A DNA stretch of 23,628 nucleotides from an archaeon (GTDB lineage: Archaea; Hydrothermarchaeota; Hydrothermarchaeia; JALTZZ01; JALUTC01): NCBI GenBank assembly GCA_027051265.1, contig JALTZH010000034.1, positions 1 through 23,628 on the forward strand, given 5' to 3'. Made by a program: the position numbers and the translations under genes. The notes under the pieces were generated by a model that worked only from the letters and a program-made list of their open reading frames with translations, had not been told where the DNA came from and did no database searches. Shown piece after piece: positions 7,169 through 15,087 of the stretch; the stretch's first letter is position 1; each line of letters starts with the position of its first letter.

Positions 7169-7225
7169 TTTTGAACTTTTCAATGTTCGATATATTTTTA
7201 TGAAAATAGGAATTATTGGTTGTGG
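7169..7225 (+). repeat. 57-bp direct repeat, right copy (functional nadX start)
   Basis: Perfect second copy of 6288-6344. Here the ATG at 7200-7202 continues into full-length nadX. The repeat includes an imperfect inverted motif (GAAC, 8 nt, GTTC) between 7173 and 7188 and an AT-rich TATATTTTTA just before the ATG, which could serve the divergent antitoxin promoter on the other strand. Confidence 0.95.
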
Positions 7226-7952
7226 GACAGTTTCGGAGATAATAGTTAATAATTTGGATTTACTCGATAATGTTAAACTCGTAGCATTATATGATAAAGA
7301 TTATGAGAAAGCTTTAACTCTTTCAAAAATATCCAATGCAATTCCGTATAAGAATTTTCACGAATTTATAAAGCAGGATTTCAAAATATGTATCGAAGCT
7401 GCTTCTATTGAAGCTGTAAAGAAATATGCAGAAAAGGTTATAGAAAACAATAAGGACCTAGTAATATTAAGCGTTGGCGCTCTTCTTGATGAAGATTTTA
7501 GAAAGAGAATTTCCGAAAAGCTTAAAATTTATGGCAGAAAAATTTACATACCAAGTGGTGCAATCGGTGGTCTTGATGTATTGAAAGCAATTTCCTTATC
7601 AAATGTTCGTAAGATAAAATTAAGAACGATTAAGAATTCGAGAGCATTCAACAGCAATTCTTCTGGAAAGATTTTCGAAGGAGATTTATATGAAGCTATT
7701 AATAGATATCCAAGGAATGTAAACATTACAGCAAGTATTTATCTCGTATTAAATAGGAGGTTTAACGTCGAAATACTTTCGGAAAACATTGAAAAAAATG
7801 TTCACGAATTATTTGTTGAAAGCGATGCATGTGATTTATATTTAAAGCTGGAAAATAAGCCATCCAAAAATTATAGAACAAGTTATATAGCAGGATTATC
7901 GGTGATTGCGTTGCTAAAATCTTTAAACGAGAATATAATAATAGGGACATGA
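7200..7952 (+). CDS. nadX: L-aspartate dehydrogenase
   Basis: A 250-aa NAD(P)-dependent aspartate dehydrogenase, giving iminoaspartate for quinolinate synthesis without the oxygen-using NadB. The Rossmann start [16 protein letters not shown], the loop [10 protein letters not shown], the strongly conserved [13 protein letters not shown], and the C-terminal [29 protein letters not shown]...[10 protein letters not shown] fit the family. A longer frame is open upstream to 7020, but that would run through the antitoxin gene; ATG 7200 begins the conserved fold exactly. The stop overlaps the nadA ATG by 4 bp. The product's role is supported by its nadA-nadC neighbours. Confidence 0.93.
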   Translation: MKIGIIGCGTVSEIIVNNLDLLDNVKLVALYDKDYEKALTLSKISNAIPYKNFHEFIKQDFKICIEAASIEAVKKYAEKVIENNKDLVILSVGALLDEDFRKRISEKLKIYGRKIYIPSGAIGGLDVLKAISLSNVRKIKLRTIKNSRAFNSNSSGKIFEGDLYEAINRYPRNVNITASIYLVLNRRFNVEILSENIEKNVHELFVESDACDLYLKLENKPSKNYRTSYIAGLSVIALLKSLNENIIIGT

Positions 7953-8854
7953 ATTTAAAGGAAGAAATTTTAAGATTGAAAAAGGAAAAGAATGCAATAA
8001 TTTTAGCACATAATTATCAAAGACCAGAAATTCAGGATATCGCAGATTTTATCGGAGATTCTTTGGAATTATCGATGAAGGCTAAGGAAACCGATGCCGA
8101 TATAATAGTTTTCTGCGGTGTAGATTTCATGGCTGAGGTTGCGAAGATTGTGAACCCTGAGAAAAAGGTTTTACATCCAGAACCGAAAGCTAAATGTCCT
8201 ATGGCTGCGATGCTTAAACCAGAAATGATATTGGAAGCTAAAAGAAGGTATCCAAATGCAAAAGTCGTATTATATATAAATACGACGGCTAAATGTAAAG
8301 CATATGCCGATGCAATATGTACAAGTGCCAATGCCGTTGAAGTTGTGAAAAATATAGACTCCGATATTGTAATATTTGGTCCTGATGTAAATCTCGCTTA
8401 TTATGTGGAGAAAAGAACAGGTAAGAGAATAATACCTATACCTGAATATGGTCATTGTAGAGTGCATATCATGTTTGAACCCAAAGATGTTTGGGAAGCG
8501 AGAAAAAAATATCCGAATGCAAAATTACTCGTTCATCCGGAATGTATACCTGAAATTCAGGAAGAAGCAGATGAAATTGCAAGCACGGGACAAATGATAA
8601 AAAAGGCATGCTTACATGATGAATGGGTTGTTTTTACTGAGAGAGAAATGTGTTATAGATTAAGCAAGATATATCCGAATAAGAAATTTTATCCTGCTAG
8701 AGAAGATGCGATTTGTATAAATATGAAGAGAATAACACTAGAAAAGGTTTACGAAAGTTTAAAGTATGAGAGATTTGAGGTCAAGATAAATGAGGAGATA
8801 ATGAAAAGGGCTAAAATTGCAATAGAAAACATGTTCAAACTCATGAAGAAATGA
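7949..8854 (+). CDS. nadA: Quinolinate synthase
   Basis: A 301-aa quinolinate synthase that condenses iminoaspartate with dihydroxyacetone phosphate. Three cysteines for the [4Fe-4S] cluster are at Cys83 (KAKCPM), Cys170 (YGHC) and Cys256 (DAICINM), spaced as in the structurally known thermophile enzymes. Other family motifs are [72 protein letters not shown] and [21 protein letters not shown]. The length is normal. It starts inside the nadX stop and ends inside the nadC start (ATGA in both cases), consistent with one operon and coupled translation. Confidence 0.96.
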   Translation: MNLKEEILRLKKEKNAIILAHNYQRPEIQDIADFIGDSLELSMKAKETDADIIVFCGVDFMAEVAKIVNPEKKVLHPEPKAKCPMAAMLKPEMILEAKRRYPNAKVVLYINTTAKCKAYADAICTSANAVEVVKNIDSDIVIFGPDVNLAYYVEKRTGKRIIPIPEYGHCRVHIMFEPKDVWEARKKYPNAKLLVHPECIPEIQEEADEIASTGQMIKKACLHDEWVVFTEREMCYRLSKIYPNKKFYPAREDAICINMKRITLEKVYESLKYERFEVKINEEIMKRAKIAIENMFKLMKK

Positions 8855-9699
8855 TCGTTAAAAAACTGATACAATATTTGGAAGAAGATGTTCCATTTGA
8901 AGATATAACGAGCAAAATTTTACCAAAGGAATTGAAGATTAGAGCAAAAATTATTACAAGAGAGGATTGTATAATAGCTGGATTGGAAATTATCAAAGAA
9001 CTGCTAAAATCGTTTAACATTTCCTTCAAGAGTAGATATAACGATGGAGATTTTGTTAAATCTAACGATTCCATAGCAATTTTGGAAGGGAATGCTAGGA
9101 ATATATTTTTGGTGGAAAGAACTTGTTTAAATATATTATCAAGAATGAGTGGAATTGCAACAAAAACGAGAAGAATCGTAGATAAAGTTAGGAAGATAAA
9201 TAAAAGGGTTATAATTGCTGCAACGAGAAAAACATGTCCAGGATTTCAATTCCTCGATAAGCTTGCGGTTGAAATTGGAGGAGGTTCAACTCATAGATAT
9301 TCGTTAAGTGATATGATATTGATAAAAAAGAATCATGTAAGAATTTTAGGTTTGGAAGAAGCAATAAAAAGAGCGAGGAGATATTCAACGTTTAAGAAAA
9401 TTGAGGTAGAAGTTGAAGATATAGACTCGGCAATTAAAGCTGCGGAATTAGGTGCCGATATAATAATGCTCGATAATATGGAACCTAAAAATGTTGAAAA
9501 AGTTTTGGAAGAATTAAGGAAGAGAAATTTGAGGGATAAGGTTTTAATAGAAGTATCCGGAGGAATTAATGAGGAAAATATTTTGGAATATGCAAAACTG
9601 GATATCGATATTATAAGCATTGGAGAATTAACACATAGCGTGAAATCAATAGATATGAGCTTAATCTTTGAGAAAATTTTGGAAAATGATAAAGAATGA
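8851..9699 (+). CDS. nadC: Nicotinate-nucleotide pyrophosphorylase (quinolinate phosphoribosyltransferase)
   Basis: A 282-aa enzyme converting quinolinate and PRPP to nicotinate mononucleotide. Recognisable parts are [13 protein letters not shown] near the N-terminus, [22 protein letters not shown], the active-site stretch [58 protein letters not shown], and the closing [29 protein letters not shown]. It is the third gene of nadX-nadA-nadC. Its TGA ends at 9699, immediately next to the 3' end of tRNA-Asp on the opposite strand, so the two transcripts converge with no spacer. Confidence 0.96.
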   Translation: MIVKKLIQYLEEDVPFEDITSKILPKELKIRAKIITREDCIIAGLEIIKELLKSFNISFKSRYNDGDFVKSNDSIAILEGNARNIFLVERTCLNILSRMSGIATKTRRIVDKVRKINKRVIIAATRKTCPGFQFLDKLAVEIGGGSTHRYSLSDMILIKKNHVRILGLEEAIKRARRYSTFKKIEVEVEDIDSAIKAAELGADIIMLDNMEPKNVEKVLEELRKRNLRDKVLIEVSGGINEENILEYAKLDIDIISIGELTHSVKSIDMSLIFEKILENDKE

Positions 9700-9774
9700 C
9701 GTCCCGGCCGGGATTTGAACCCGGGTCGCGGGATTGACAGTCCCGCATGATAGGCCGGGCTACACCACCGGGAC
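9700..9774 (-). tRNA. tRNA-Asp (anticodon GTC)
   Basis: The minus strand gives a cloverleaf with acceptor GTCCCGG/CCGGGAC, a short three-pair D-stem, anticodon stem CGGGA/TCCCG with loop CTGTCAA (anticodon GTC, aspartate), a 4-nt variable loop typical of tRNA-Asp, and T-arm CCGGG TTCAAAT CCCGG. Discriminator is G; CCA is not encoded. It sits 12 nt after 5S rRNA on the same strand and is probably co-transcribed with it. Confidence 0.96.
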
Positions 9775-9786
9775 AAAATTTAATTC

Positions 9787-9912
<126 letters not shown>

Positions 9913-10000
9913 AATAATATTATTAAAAAATAACAAAAAAATTTTAATTACAAGAACTATTAAGTGATAAAGTTTGGTTTGAGTTAAAAATAGAAAAAGT

Positions 10001-10378
10001 TTAAACGAATTCAATCTCTTTTTCGTTTATCCACGTACCGTGTAAATTACAGTTTGCCATAGCAACTAGTTTTTTCTTACCAGGTTTATCGTATTTTATT
10101 GAAATCTTAACTTTAGGTTCTGAAACTACAGGTTCTAAATTTATTGAAGATAACATTCTTTCGTTTAAAAATACACTTACCCATCTTATCCAATGATTTA
10201 ACTCGTTTGGATGCTTCAGAAACTCACCAACAATGATTTCAATTTCAAATGGCTCATTAACTTTCACTCTATCTGGTGCTTTAATTATAGGTACATGTTT
10301 CTTTTCAAGATCTGTTAAATTGTTCCAATCCTTAACTCTGTTTAGTTCATCTAAACTAAATTCTGCCAAATTTCTCAC
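10001..10378 (-). CDS. Superoxide reductase (neelaredoxin-type desulfoferrodoxin)
   Basis: A 125-aa superoxide reductase, which reduces superoxide to peroxide at a mononuclear iron centre without making oxygen. The four-histidine, one-cysteine iron site is visible: KHVP with His28, KHPNELNHWIRW with His56 and His62, and CNLHGTW with Cys110 and His113. Glu25 just before KHVP matches the conserved glutamate that can occupy the sixth iron position. The N-terminal desulforedoxin domain is absent, so this is the short (class II) form. It follows rubrerythrin by 14 nt, which supplies the peroxide-removing partner. Expected role: oxygen defence in an anaerobe. Confidence 0.94.
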   Translation of the reverse strand: MRNLAEFSLDELNRVKDWNNLTDLEKKHVPIIKAPDRVKVNEPFEIEIIVGEFLKHPNELNHWIRWVSVFLNERMLSSINLEPVVSEPKVKISIKYDKPGKKKLVAMANCNLHGTWINEKEIEFV

Positions 10379-10392
10379 CTAAAAATAAAAGA

Positions 10393-10896
10393 TTAAAACT
10401 CTTTAAATTTATCTTTACCTGCACCACAAAGGGGACATTTGTCTGGAGCTTCACCTTCTACCGTATATCCACAGACACTGCATACGAAAATCTTACCAAC
10501 GGTAACATCTTTTCCTTGTTTGACTGCATCTAATGCTTTTTTATATAAGTCAGCATGTATCTTTTCCGCTTCCATAGCTCTTTTAAAACTTTTTTTCGCA
10601 TTTTCTTCTTTTTGTAATTCAGCTACAGCTATATAAGATGGATACATCTCATCAACTTCAAACGTCTCACCACCTATTGCTGCTTGAATATTGTTCTCTG
10701 TTTTTCCAACTTGTCCAAGAACTTTAAGATGATTTGTTGCATGTATTTGTTCTGCATATGCTGCAGCTCTGAAGATCCTTGCAACGTTTTTATATCCTTC
10801 GTTCTCTGCAACTTCAGCAAATATTAAATATTTCATATGTGCTTGAGATTCTCCAGCAAAGGCATTTTGCAAATTATTTTTTGTCATTTCCTTCAT
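10393..10896 (-). CDS. Rubrerythrin
   Basis: A 167-aa rubrerythrin with a ferritin-like diiron domain (1-130) and a C-terminal rubredoxin domain (135-167). Diiron ligands are suggested by [10 protein letters not shown] (Glu16), YAEQIHA (Glu49, His52), and the second half EEN...[10 protein letters not shown] (Glu97, His114 region). Rubredoxin cysteines form two CxxC pairs, Cys139/Cys142 (FVCSVCGY) and Cys154/Cys157 (CPLCGA). It reduces hydrogen peroxide to water. First gene of a two-gene operon with superoxide reductase. The message may be nearly leaderless, since a box A-like ATTTAAATAA lies about 25-35 nt before the ATG. Confidence 0.95.
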   Translation of the reverse strand: MKEMTKNNLQNAFAGESQAHMKYLIFAEVAENEGYKNVARIFRAAAYAEQIHATNHLKVLGQVGKTENNIQAAIGGETFEVDEMYPSYIAVAELQKEENAKKSFKRAMEAEKIHADLYKKALDAVKQGKDVTVGKIFVCSVCGYTVEGEAPDKCPLCGAGKDKFKEF

Positions 10897-10920
10897 GGTA
10901 TATTTTTATAATTTTTACTA

Positions 10921-10962
10921 TTATTTAAATTTTTTGTTCGATTTTCGTCAAATATTGTTCGA
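10921..10962 (-). promoter_or_regulatory. Rubrerythrin-SOR promoter with paired TTGTTCGA repeats
   Basis: On the minus strand, ATTTAAATAA (10930-10921) sits where a TATA box would give a start near the rubrerythrin ATG. Just upstream on the plus strand are two exact copies of TTGTTCGA, at 10934-10941 and 10955-10962, 21 bp apart, about two helical turns. This spacing next to the BRE position suggests a regulator site. The regulator is unknown. Confidence 0.4.
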
Positions 10963-11052
10963 AAAAGTTTTCTTTTTTGTAAGATAAAAATAAGAAGTTT
11001 CTAGTAGGATTTTATGATTTTTAGATATAAGTTAAGATATTAAGCTTTAATT

Positions 11053-11604
11053 ATGATTATAGGTATTTTAGCAATACAAGGAAGTGTAATAGAGCATAAA
11101 AAAATTCTTGATAACATAGGTATAAGAAATATTTATGTTAAAGATTTTGATTCGATAAAAAAAGTTGATGGTATAATAATACCAGGCGGTGAAAGTACAA
11201 CTATAACAAAAATTCTTAGAAAGAAAAAGCTCGACGAATATATAAAGGAAAACGAACTCCCAACTTTTGGTACTTGTGCTGGTGCAATTGTAATGTCTAA
11301 AGAGATAATCGGTATGAATCAATACTGTATGGGATTAATAGATATGAAGATTCAAAGAAATGCATATGGAAGACAAAGAGAAAGCTTTGAAACGGAAATC
11401 GATATAAAAGGTATAGGAAAATTTTGGGGCGTCTTTATAAGAGCTCCAATAATAAGAGAGGTAGGTAAAGGTGTTGAAGTGTTATCAACGCATGAAAACA
11501 ATCCTGTACTTGTAAGGCAGAAATATCATCTAGCAGCAACTTTTCATCCAGAATTAACAGATGATGCAAGAATACATAAACTGTTTATAGAAATGATAAG
11601 GTAA
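11053..11604 (+). CDS. pdxT: Pyridoxal 5'-phosphate synthase glutaminase subunit PdxT
   Basis: A 183-aa class I glutaminase that feeds ammonia to PdxS for vitamin B6 synthesis. The start GILAIQGSVIEHKK, the oxyanion region IIPGGESTTITKIL, catalytic Cys75 in TFGTCAGAIVMSKEI, and the His165/Glu167 pair in TFHPEL form the full triad; NAYGRQRESFE is the family's typical middle motif. PdxS is not in the window. The final codons ATA AGG TAA are duplicated at 12069-12077 because a mobile element inserted exactly after the stop; the protein is intact. A possible box A (about 11021-11030) lies ~26 bp before the ATG, suggesting a leaderless message. Confidence 0.95.
   Translation: MIIGILAIQGSVIEHKKILDNIGIRNIYVKDFDSIKKVDGIIIPGGESTTITKILRKKKLDEYIKENELPTFGTCAGAIVMSKEIIGMNQYCMGLIDMKIQRNAYGRQRESFETEIDIKGIGKFWGVFIRAPIIREVGKGVEVLSTHENNPVLVRQKYHLAATFHPELTDDARIHKLFIEMIR
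11596..11604 (+). repeat. Target-site duplication, left copy
   Basis: ATAAGGTAA immediately before the left inverted repeat; it is the last two codons and stop of pdxT. The identical 9 bp occur at 12069-12077, immediately after the right inverted repeat. Confidence 0.88.
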
Positions 11605-12068
11605 TGCTCTGTTGCAATTTAAACGATATGAAAATTTTCGAGGTTAAATTTTTTCTTTAATAAATAATAGATTTGAATAAGTTCGTAGAGATGCTTAAGA
11701 AAGACAAGGAAACAAGAGCTAAAATAGCTGATATTCTTGCAACTGAAATCGCTTTGAAATCTAGAAAATTAATCGTTAGAGCAGTGCTTAAGGAAGTCGC
11801 TACAAAGGATGACATAAAGGAGCTTAGAAAAGAGATTAGAGAAACAGAAGAGAGATTAAAGAGAGATTTGAAGGAATACGTCGATATTAAAGTTGAAGGT
11901 TTAAGAAAAGAAATGAAAAATTTAGAGATGAAATTTAATGAAAGAATCATAAGCTCGGAGAAGAGGCTCGATATGCTTTCAAGATTTATGCTTGGAACAT
12001 TTATAGGTATAATCTTAACCCCCGTTTCTATAATCTTGACGAAACTTCTTTAAACTTGCAACAGAGCA
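11605..12068. mobile_element. 464-bp IS6-like mobile cassette without transposase
   Basis: The segment starts with TGCTCTGTTGCAA (11605-11617) and ends with its exact reverse complement (12056-12068); with a 1-nt gap the match continues through TTTAAA, about 19-20 bp. A perfect 9-bp direct repeat, ATAAGGTAA, flanks both ends. The terminal sequence resembles the ends of IS6/IS26/IS257-family elements (GG..CTGTTGCAAA), which make 8-bp duplications; one of the nine bases may match by chance. The only gene inside codes for a coiled-coil membrane protein, with no DDE transposase. It behaves like a mobile insertion cassette that would need a transposase in trans. Removing it leaves pdxT and the dehydrogenase gene 21 nt apart. 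Confidence 0.85.
11673..12053 (+). CDS. Coiled-coil protein with C-terminal membrane segment (element passenger)
   Basis: A 126-aa protein from a TTG start, or 120 aa from ATG 11691. The second may be right, as a box A-like TTTAATAAAT (11656-11665) is 26-35 bp before that ATG. Residues ~1-45 are helical and charged; 46-103 form a heptad-like coiled coil (TKDDIKELRKEIRETEERLKRDLKEYVDIKVEGLRKEM...); 104-124 is a hydrophobic membrane helix with a short tail. It resembles the many small DUF1640-like coiled-coil/TM proteins of thermophilic archaea; no function is established. It fills the 464-bp element, and its stop codon lies inside the right terminal repeat, the position a transposase gene would have in a normal IS. 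Confidence 0.75.
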   Translation: MNKFVEMLKKDKETRAKIADILATEIALKSRKLIVRAVLKEVATKDDIKELRKEIRETEERLKRDLKEYVDIKVEGLRKEMKNLEMKFNERIISSEKRLDMLSRFMLGTFIGIILTPVSIILTKLL

Positions 12069-12077
12069 ATAAGGTAA
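12069..12077 (+). repeat. Target-site duplication, right copy
   Basis: Second copy of ATAAGGTAA, directly after the right inverted repeat and 21 nt before the ATG of the dehydrogenase gene. Confidence 0.88.
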
Positions 12078-12098
12078 AGTAAATAAAAATTAAATTTT

Positions 12099-13223
12099 AT
12101 GTATAAAATAGCTGTATTTAAAGGTGATGGTGTAGGTCCGGAAGTGATAAGAGAAGCGATCAAAGTTTTGAATACAATTTCAGAAATTTATGGTATAGAT
12201 TTCGAATTCCTAGATTATCCGTATGGTGCAGAACACTATTTGAAAACGGGTGAAACATTACCTGACTATGTATTAGACGAGTTAAAAGAATGTGATGCCA
12301 TTCTATTCTCCGCTGTTGGAGATCCAAGAGTAAAACCCGGAATTCTAGAACAAGAAATATTATTAAAATTAAGATTCCATTTTGATCTCTATGTAAATTT
12401 AAGACCAATTATAACTTTTGAGGGCGTGAAAACACCAATAAATAAAAGAGTAAGAATATACTATATAAGAGAAAATACCGAAGACTTCTATGTTGCTGCT
12501 GGAGATCATGTAAGTAAAACTAAATATACATCAAAACTTAATATAAAAAGAAACTTATATAATATTAAAATGAATATTGACATAGAATCGGATGAAGAAT
12601 TTGCCTATCAAATTGGAGTCATATCTAAAAAAGGAGCTGAAAGAGTTATAAGATTTGCGTTTGAGTTTGCTAAAGAGAAAGGTCTTAGTAAAGTTACTTC
12701 CGTAGATAAAGCTAATGTTTTATCCTACATCTACAATTTTTGGAGAGATATATTTAAAGATGTAGCATCTAAATTTCCAGAGATATCATATGAATTTGTT
12801 TACGTAGATGCGATGGCAATGTATCTCATAACTAAACCCGAAAGTTTTGAGGTTATAGTCTCACCAAACATGTTTGGAGATATATTAACAGATTTAGGAG
12901 CAGCAATCCAAGGTGGTATTGGATTAGCACCATCAGCCAACATAAACCCAGAGAAAAAATTTGGAATGTTTGAACCCATACATGGTTCAGCGCCGGATAT
13001 TGCTGGTAAAAACATTTCCAATCCAATAGCTATGATTTTAAGCACAGCACTGATGCTAGATTTTCTTGGAGAAAAAGATGCATCAAAAATCGTTGAAAAA
13101 TCCGTATCGGAAATATTAAAAGAAGGTAAATATCTTACACCAGATTTGGGAGGAAATGCTAAAACATATCAAGTCGGAGATGCGATTTGTAAAAAATTAA
13201 AAGAAATATCAAAACAATTTTAA
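12099..13223 (+). CDS. 3-isopropylmalate dehydrogenase-family beta-decarboxylating dehydrogenase
   Basis: A 374-aa member of the isocitrate/isopropylmalate dehydrogenase family. The N-terminal GDGVGPEVI, arginines of KLRFHFDLYVNLRP (Arg92, Arg102) and IRENTEDFY (Arg124, Tyr131), the lysine motif TSVDKANVL, the metal-binding SPNMFGDILTDLGAA and the adenosine-loop region FEPIHGSAPDIAGKNISNPIAMILS are all present. The segment LLKLRFHFDLYVNLRP favours LeuB-like enzymes over isocitrate dehydrogenase, but ENTEDFY differs from common ENTGG/REGTEG patterns, so homoisocitrate or tartrate-type activity is possible. No leuA, leuC or leuD is nearby. It probably formed an operon with pdxT before the mobile element inserted. 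Confidence 0.85.
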   Translation: MYKIAVFKGDGVGPEVIREAIKVLNTISEIYGIDFEFLDYPYGAEHYLKTGETLPDYVLDELKECDAILFSAVGDPRVKPGILEQEILLKLRFHFDLYVNLRPIITFEGVKTPINKRVRIYYIRENTEDFYVAAGDHVSKTKYTSKLNIKRNLYNIKMNIDIESDEEFAYQIGVISKKGAERVIRFAFEFAKEKGLSKVTSVDKANVLSYIYNFWRDIFKDVASKFPEISYEFVYVDAMAMYLITKPESFEVIVSPNMFGDILTDLGAAIQGGIGLAPSANINPEKKFGMFEPIHGSAPDIAGKNISNPIAMILSTALMLDFLGEKDASKIVEKSVSEILKEGKYLTPDLGGNAKTYQVGDAICKKLKEISKQF

Positions 13224-13226
13224 TTT

Positions 13227-13403
13227 ATGGTGGTATGTAGAGCTACAGAATGGCAGAGAAAGAATCTTGTAAGATGTAACCAAGATGCCAATTCATGCAA
13301 AATATGTTGCATTTTTCATATATGTAAATATAACTGGAAAGATAGAGAAGTTTGGAAGAAATGTGAATTCTTTAATAGAGGTTCCTGTAGTTATAAACCA
13401 TGA
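13227..13403 (+). CDS. 58-aa cysteine-rich protein overlapping the GPN GTPase start
   Basis: This ATG-started ORF begins 3 nt after the dehydrogenase stop and its TGA overlaps the GPN GTPase ATG (ATGA at 13400-13403). The 58-aa product has eight cysteines (4, 17, 24, 27, 28, 33, 46, 54), His31 and three tryptophans. Notable stretches are SCKICCIFHIC and KKCEFFNRGSCSY; the latter looks like the first half of a CCCH zinc finger. It probably binds zinc or another metal and perhaps nucleic acid. I cannot name a family. The stop-start overlap and non-random composition make a real gene likely; it may act with the GPN GTPase. Confidence 0.68.
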   Translation: MVVCRATEWQRKNLVRCNQDANSCKICCIFHICKYNWKDREVWKKCEFFNRGSCSYKP

Positions 13404-14158
13404 TTTTCATATACTTTGTTGGAACAGCAGGTTCGGGAAAAACTACATTAACGGCAGGATTTAAATATTGGTTGAATTTACAGGGTTTAGACTGTATAAC
13501 AATAAATTTGGATCCAGGTGTTGAACATCTACCATATAGCTGTGATGTTGATATAAGAGACTGGATTAGACTCGACGATGTTATGCTGCAGTATAATCTT
13601 GGACCAAATGGTGCGCAGATCGTAGCAGCTGATCTGATTGCTGTTCATATAAAGGATGTTAAAAATGTTATAGAAGAGTTTAAAACGGATTATGCATTAG
13701 TTGATACACCGGGACAAGTTGAATTGTTTACTCTAAGAGAATCGAGTAGATACATCATAGATATGTTAGGTAGAAACAATTCCGTTATAATATTCTTACT
13801 CGATCCATTGGTTGCTAAAACACCAAGTGGTTTTATATCTTTACTTCTACTAGCAGCATCCGTAAGCTTTAGATTTGATCTACCGATGATGTTGGTATTA
13901 TCAAAGATGGATATACTTAAGAAAGAGGAAGTTGAAAAAATTGTAAAATGGAGCGAGGATTTAGATTTGCTTTACGAGGACTTAATAAAAGAGAAAGGCA
14001 TGAATGCAAGATTCTCAGAAGATTTGTTTAAAGTATTGAAGGAAGAGGGTATATATAAAAAAATATATCCAGTATCTGCAAACTTAAATTATGGTATGGA
14101 AGATATATACAATTTTATTCAACAAGTTTTCTTTGGAGGTGAAGAAATTTATTACTAG
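13400..14158 (+). CDS. GPN-loop GTPase
   Basis: A 252-aa archaeal GPN-loop GTPase, homologous to the eukaryotic GPN1-3 proteins that help assemble RNA polymerase II. It has the P-loop GTAGSGKTT (8-16), the switch region LDPGVEHLPY with DVDIRDWI, the defining GPN motif LGPNGA at 68-71, the G3 motif VDTPGQVELF (101-110) and the base-specificity motif SKMD (168-171). C-terminal YPVSANLNYGMEDIYNFIQ is typical. The length matches the Pyrococcus homologue. It overlaps the small cysteine-rich gene by 4 bp. In archaea the exact partner is not settled. Confidence 0.94.
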   Translation: MIFIYFVGTAGSGKTTLTAGFKYWLNLQGLDCITINLDPGVEHLPYSCDVDIRDWIRLDDVMLQYNLGPNGAQIVAADLIAVHIKDVKNVIEEFKTDYALVDTPGQVELFTLRESSRYIIDMLGRNNSVIIFLLDPLVAKTPSGFISLLLLAASVSFRFDLPMMLVLSKMDILKKEEVEKIVKWSEDLDLLYEDLIKEKGMNARFSEDLFKVLKEEGIYKKIYPVSANLNYGMEDIYNFIQQVFFGGEEIYY

Positions 14159-15087
14159 AATCTTACTGACTCCTTCTCGCTAGAGATGATGAAGATTTTT
14201 GAAGGAGACTATTCGTTTGTTTGGGAAAGAAATGTACAATGTTGCATTTGTAGCATTTAAATACTTTTGTTAACATGCTATATAACGTGAAGAAAATAAT
14301 AGGTTGGAGATATATGATGTATTAACATTATAATTAACCTTGGTTTCCATCAAAAGTAATAGGATCGAAAGTATAAAAAATATAAGCAACAAAGGCATGT
14401 CAAGCATCCAAATCGAAGAAAAAATTTGCTCGTTGATAAAGTTATAACAATTATGGTTTATGTCACTTTTTGATGGGAATTAAAGTTATAATTAAACGCT
14501 CTTGCTTTGTTACAAGTTAAATAACGAATCATGAAACAAATCAAAAAATCTTAAAAAAATTTTTGCAACGTATCTTAAGAAACGTTACAATTTTTTCGTC
14601 ACGTTTTTTTAAGGTTGTTGGTTGAAGAATATTATCTCAATCATGTCTTCGTTATTTGTCTTTCGATACCTATGTAAGTGAGAGGTTTTCAATCAAAAGA
14701 GTTATAAGAGCGAAAGCTGAATATGTTTACTATCCAAATATGGATTTTGAGCTGTATCATAAATTAATTCTGATATAATGGTTAAAATATTCGGGATTCA
14801 GGACAGGTGGAAATTTGTAGAAGTTTGAGGAGAATACACCAAACCTTTGGACATTATTGACCTCAACTCCTCTTTCATTGAAGAGCAAATCATCGTTTCT
14901 TTGTCTCAATCTGGGCAACCTCGAACACAGCTCATGGTTATCTTGAGCGTTATGCGGTTAGCTACAAGAGCATGTTAAGTAAGTTTTTTTTTCTTTGATT
15001 TTATTTTTATCAAATTATTATTCCTTTATCTCGAATAATCTCGAATATTGCCAAGCCACTCTAACAAAAAGAATTACAAAAAAATAA
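14159..15087. other. Gene-poor region with probable decayed sequence
   Basis: About 930 bp with no intact gene. Short open pieces on the plus strand (about 14642-14778, SFDTYVSERFSIKRVIRAKAEYVYYPNMDFELYHKL; and about 14829-14976, broken between frames) read like protein fragments interrupted by stops and shifts; I do not recognise them. At 14502-14520 TTGCTTTGTTACAAGTTAA closely resembles the end of the 464-bp element (TTGCTCTGTTGCAAGTTTAA), suggesting an old, decayed IS6-like insertion. A run of nine T at 14984-14992 may end plus-strand transcripts. The stretch separates convergent transcription from the GPN gene and the surface-protein operon. Confidence 0.5.
15078..15084 (-). terminator. 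T-tract terminator after the surface-protein gene
   Basis: On the minus strand a run of seven T directly follows the stop of the 1302-aa gene. Archaeal termination relies on such T-tracts, so this probably ends the two-gene surface-protein transcript. Confidence 0.45.

Noticed and set aside
7020-7199. 60-residue N-terminal extension of the nadX frame
   Set aside because: It lies antisense inside the antitoxin gene; the Rossmann fold starts exactly at ATG 7200.
14183-14192. ATGATGA after the GPN gene, with an upstream CTGA
   Set aside because: No proper box C upstream and no closing box D downstream.
14344-14480. Inverted CCATCAAAA / TTTTGATGG pair, possibly a CRISPR or IS relic
   Set aside because: Only nine bases match across ~120 bp in AT-rich DNA; chance is adequate.
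14563-14590. Imperfect hairpin TTGCAACGT/ACGTTACAA followed by T-runs
   Set aside because: A mismatch, a 400-bp distance from the GPN stop and no clear transcript make a terminator call unsafe.
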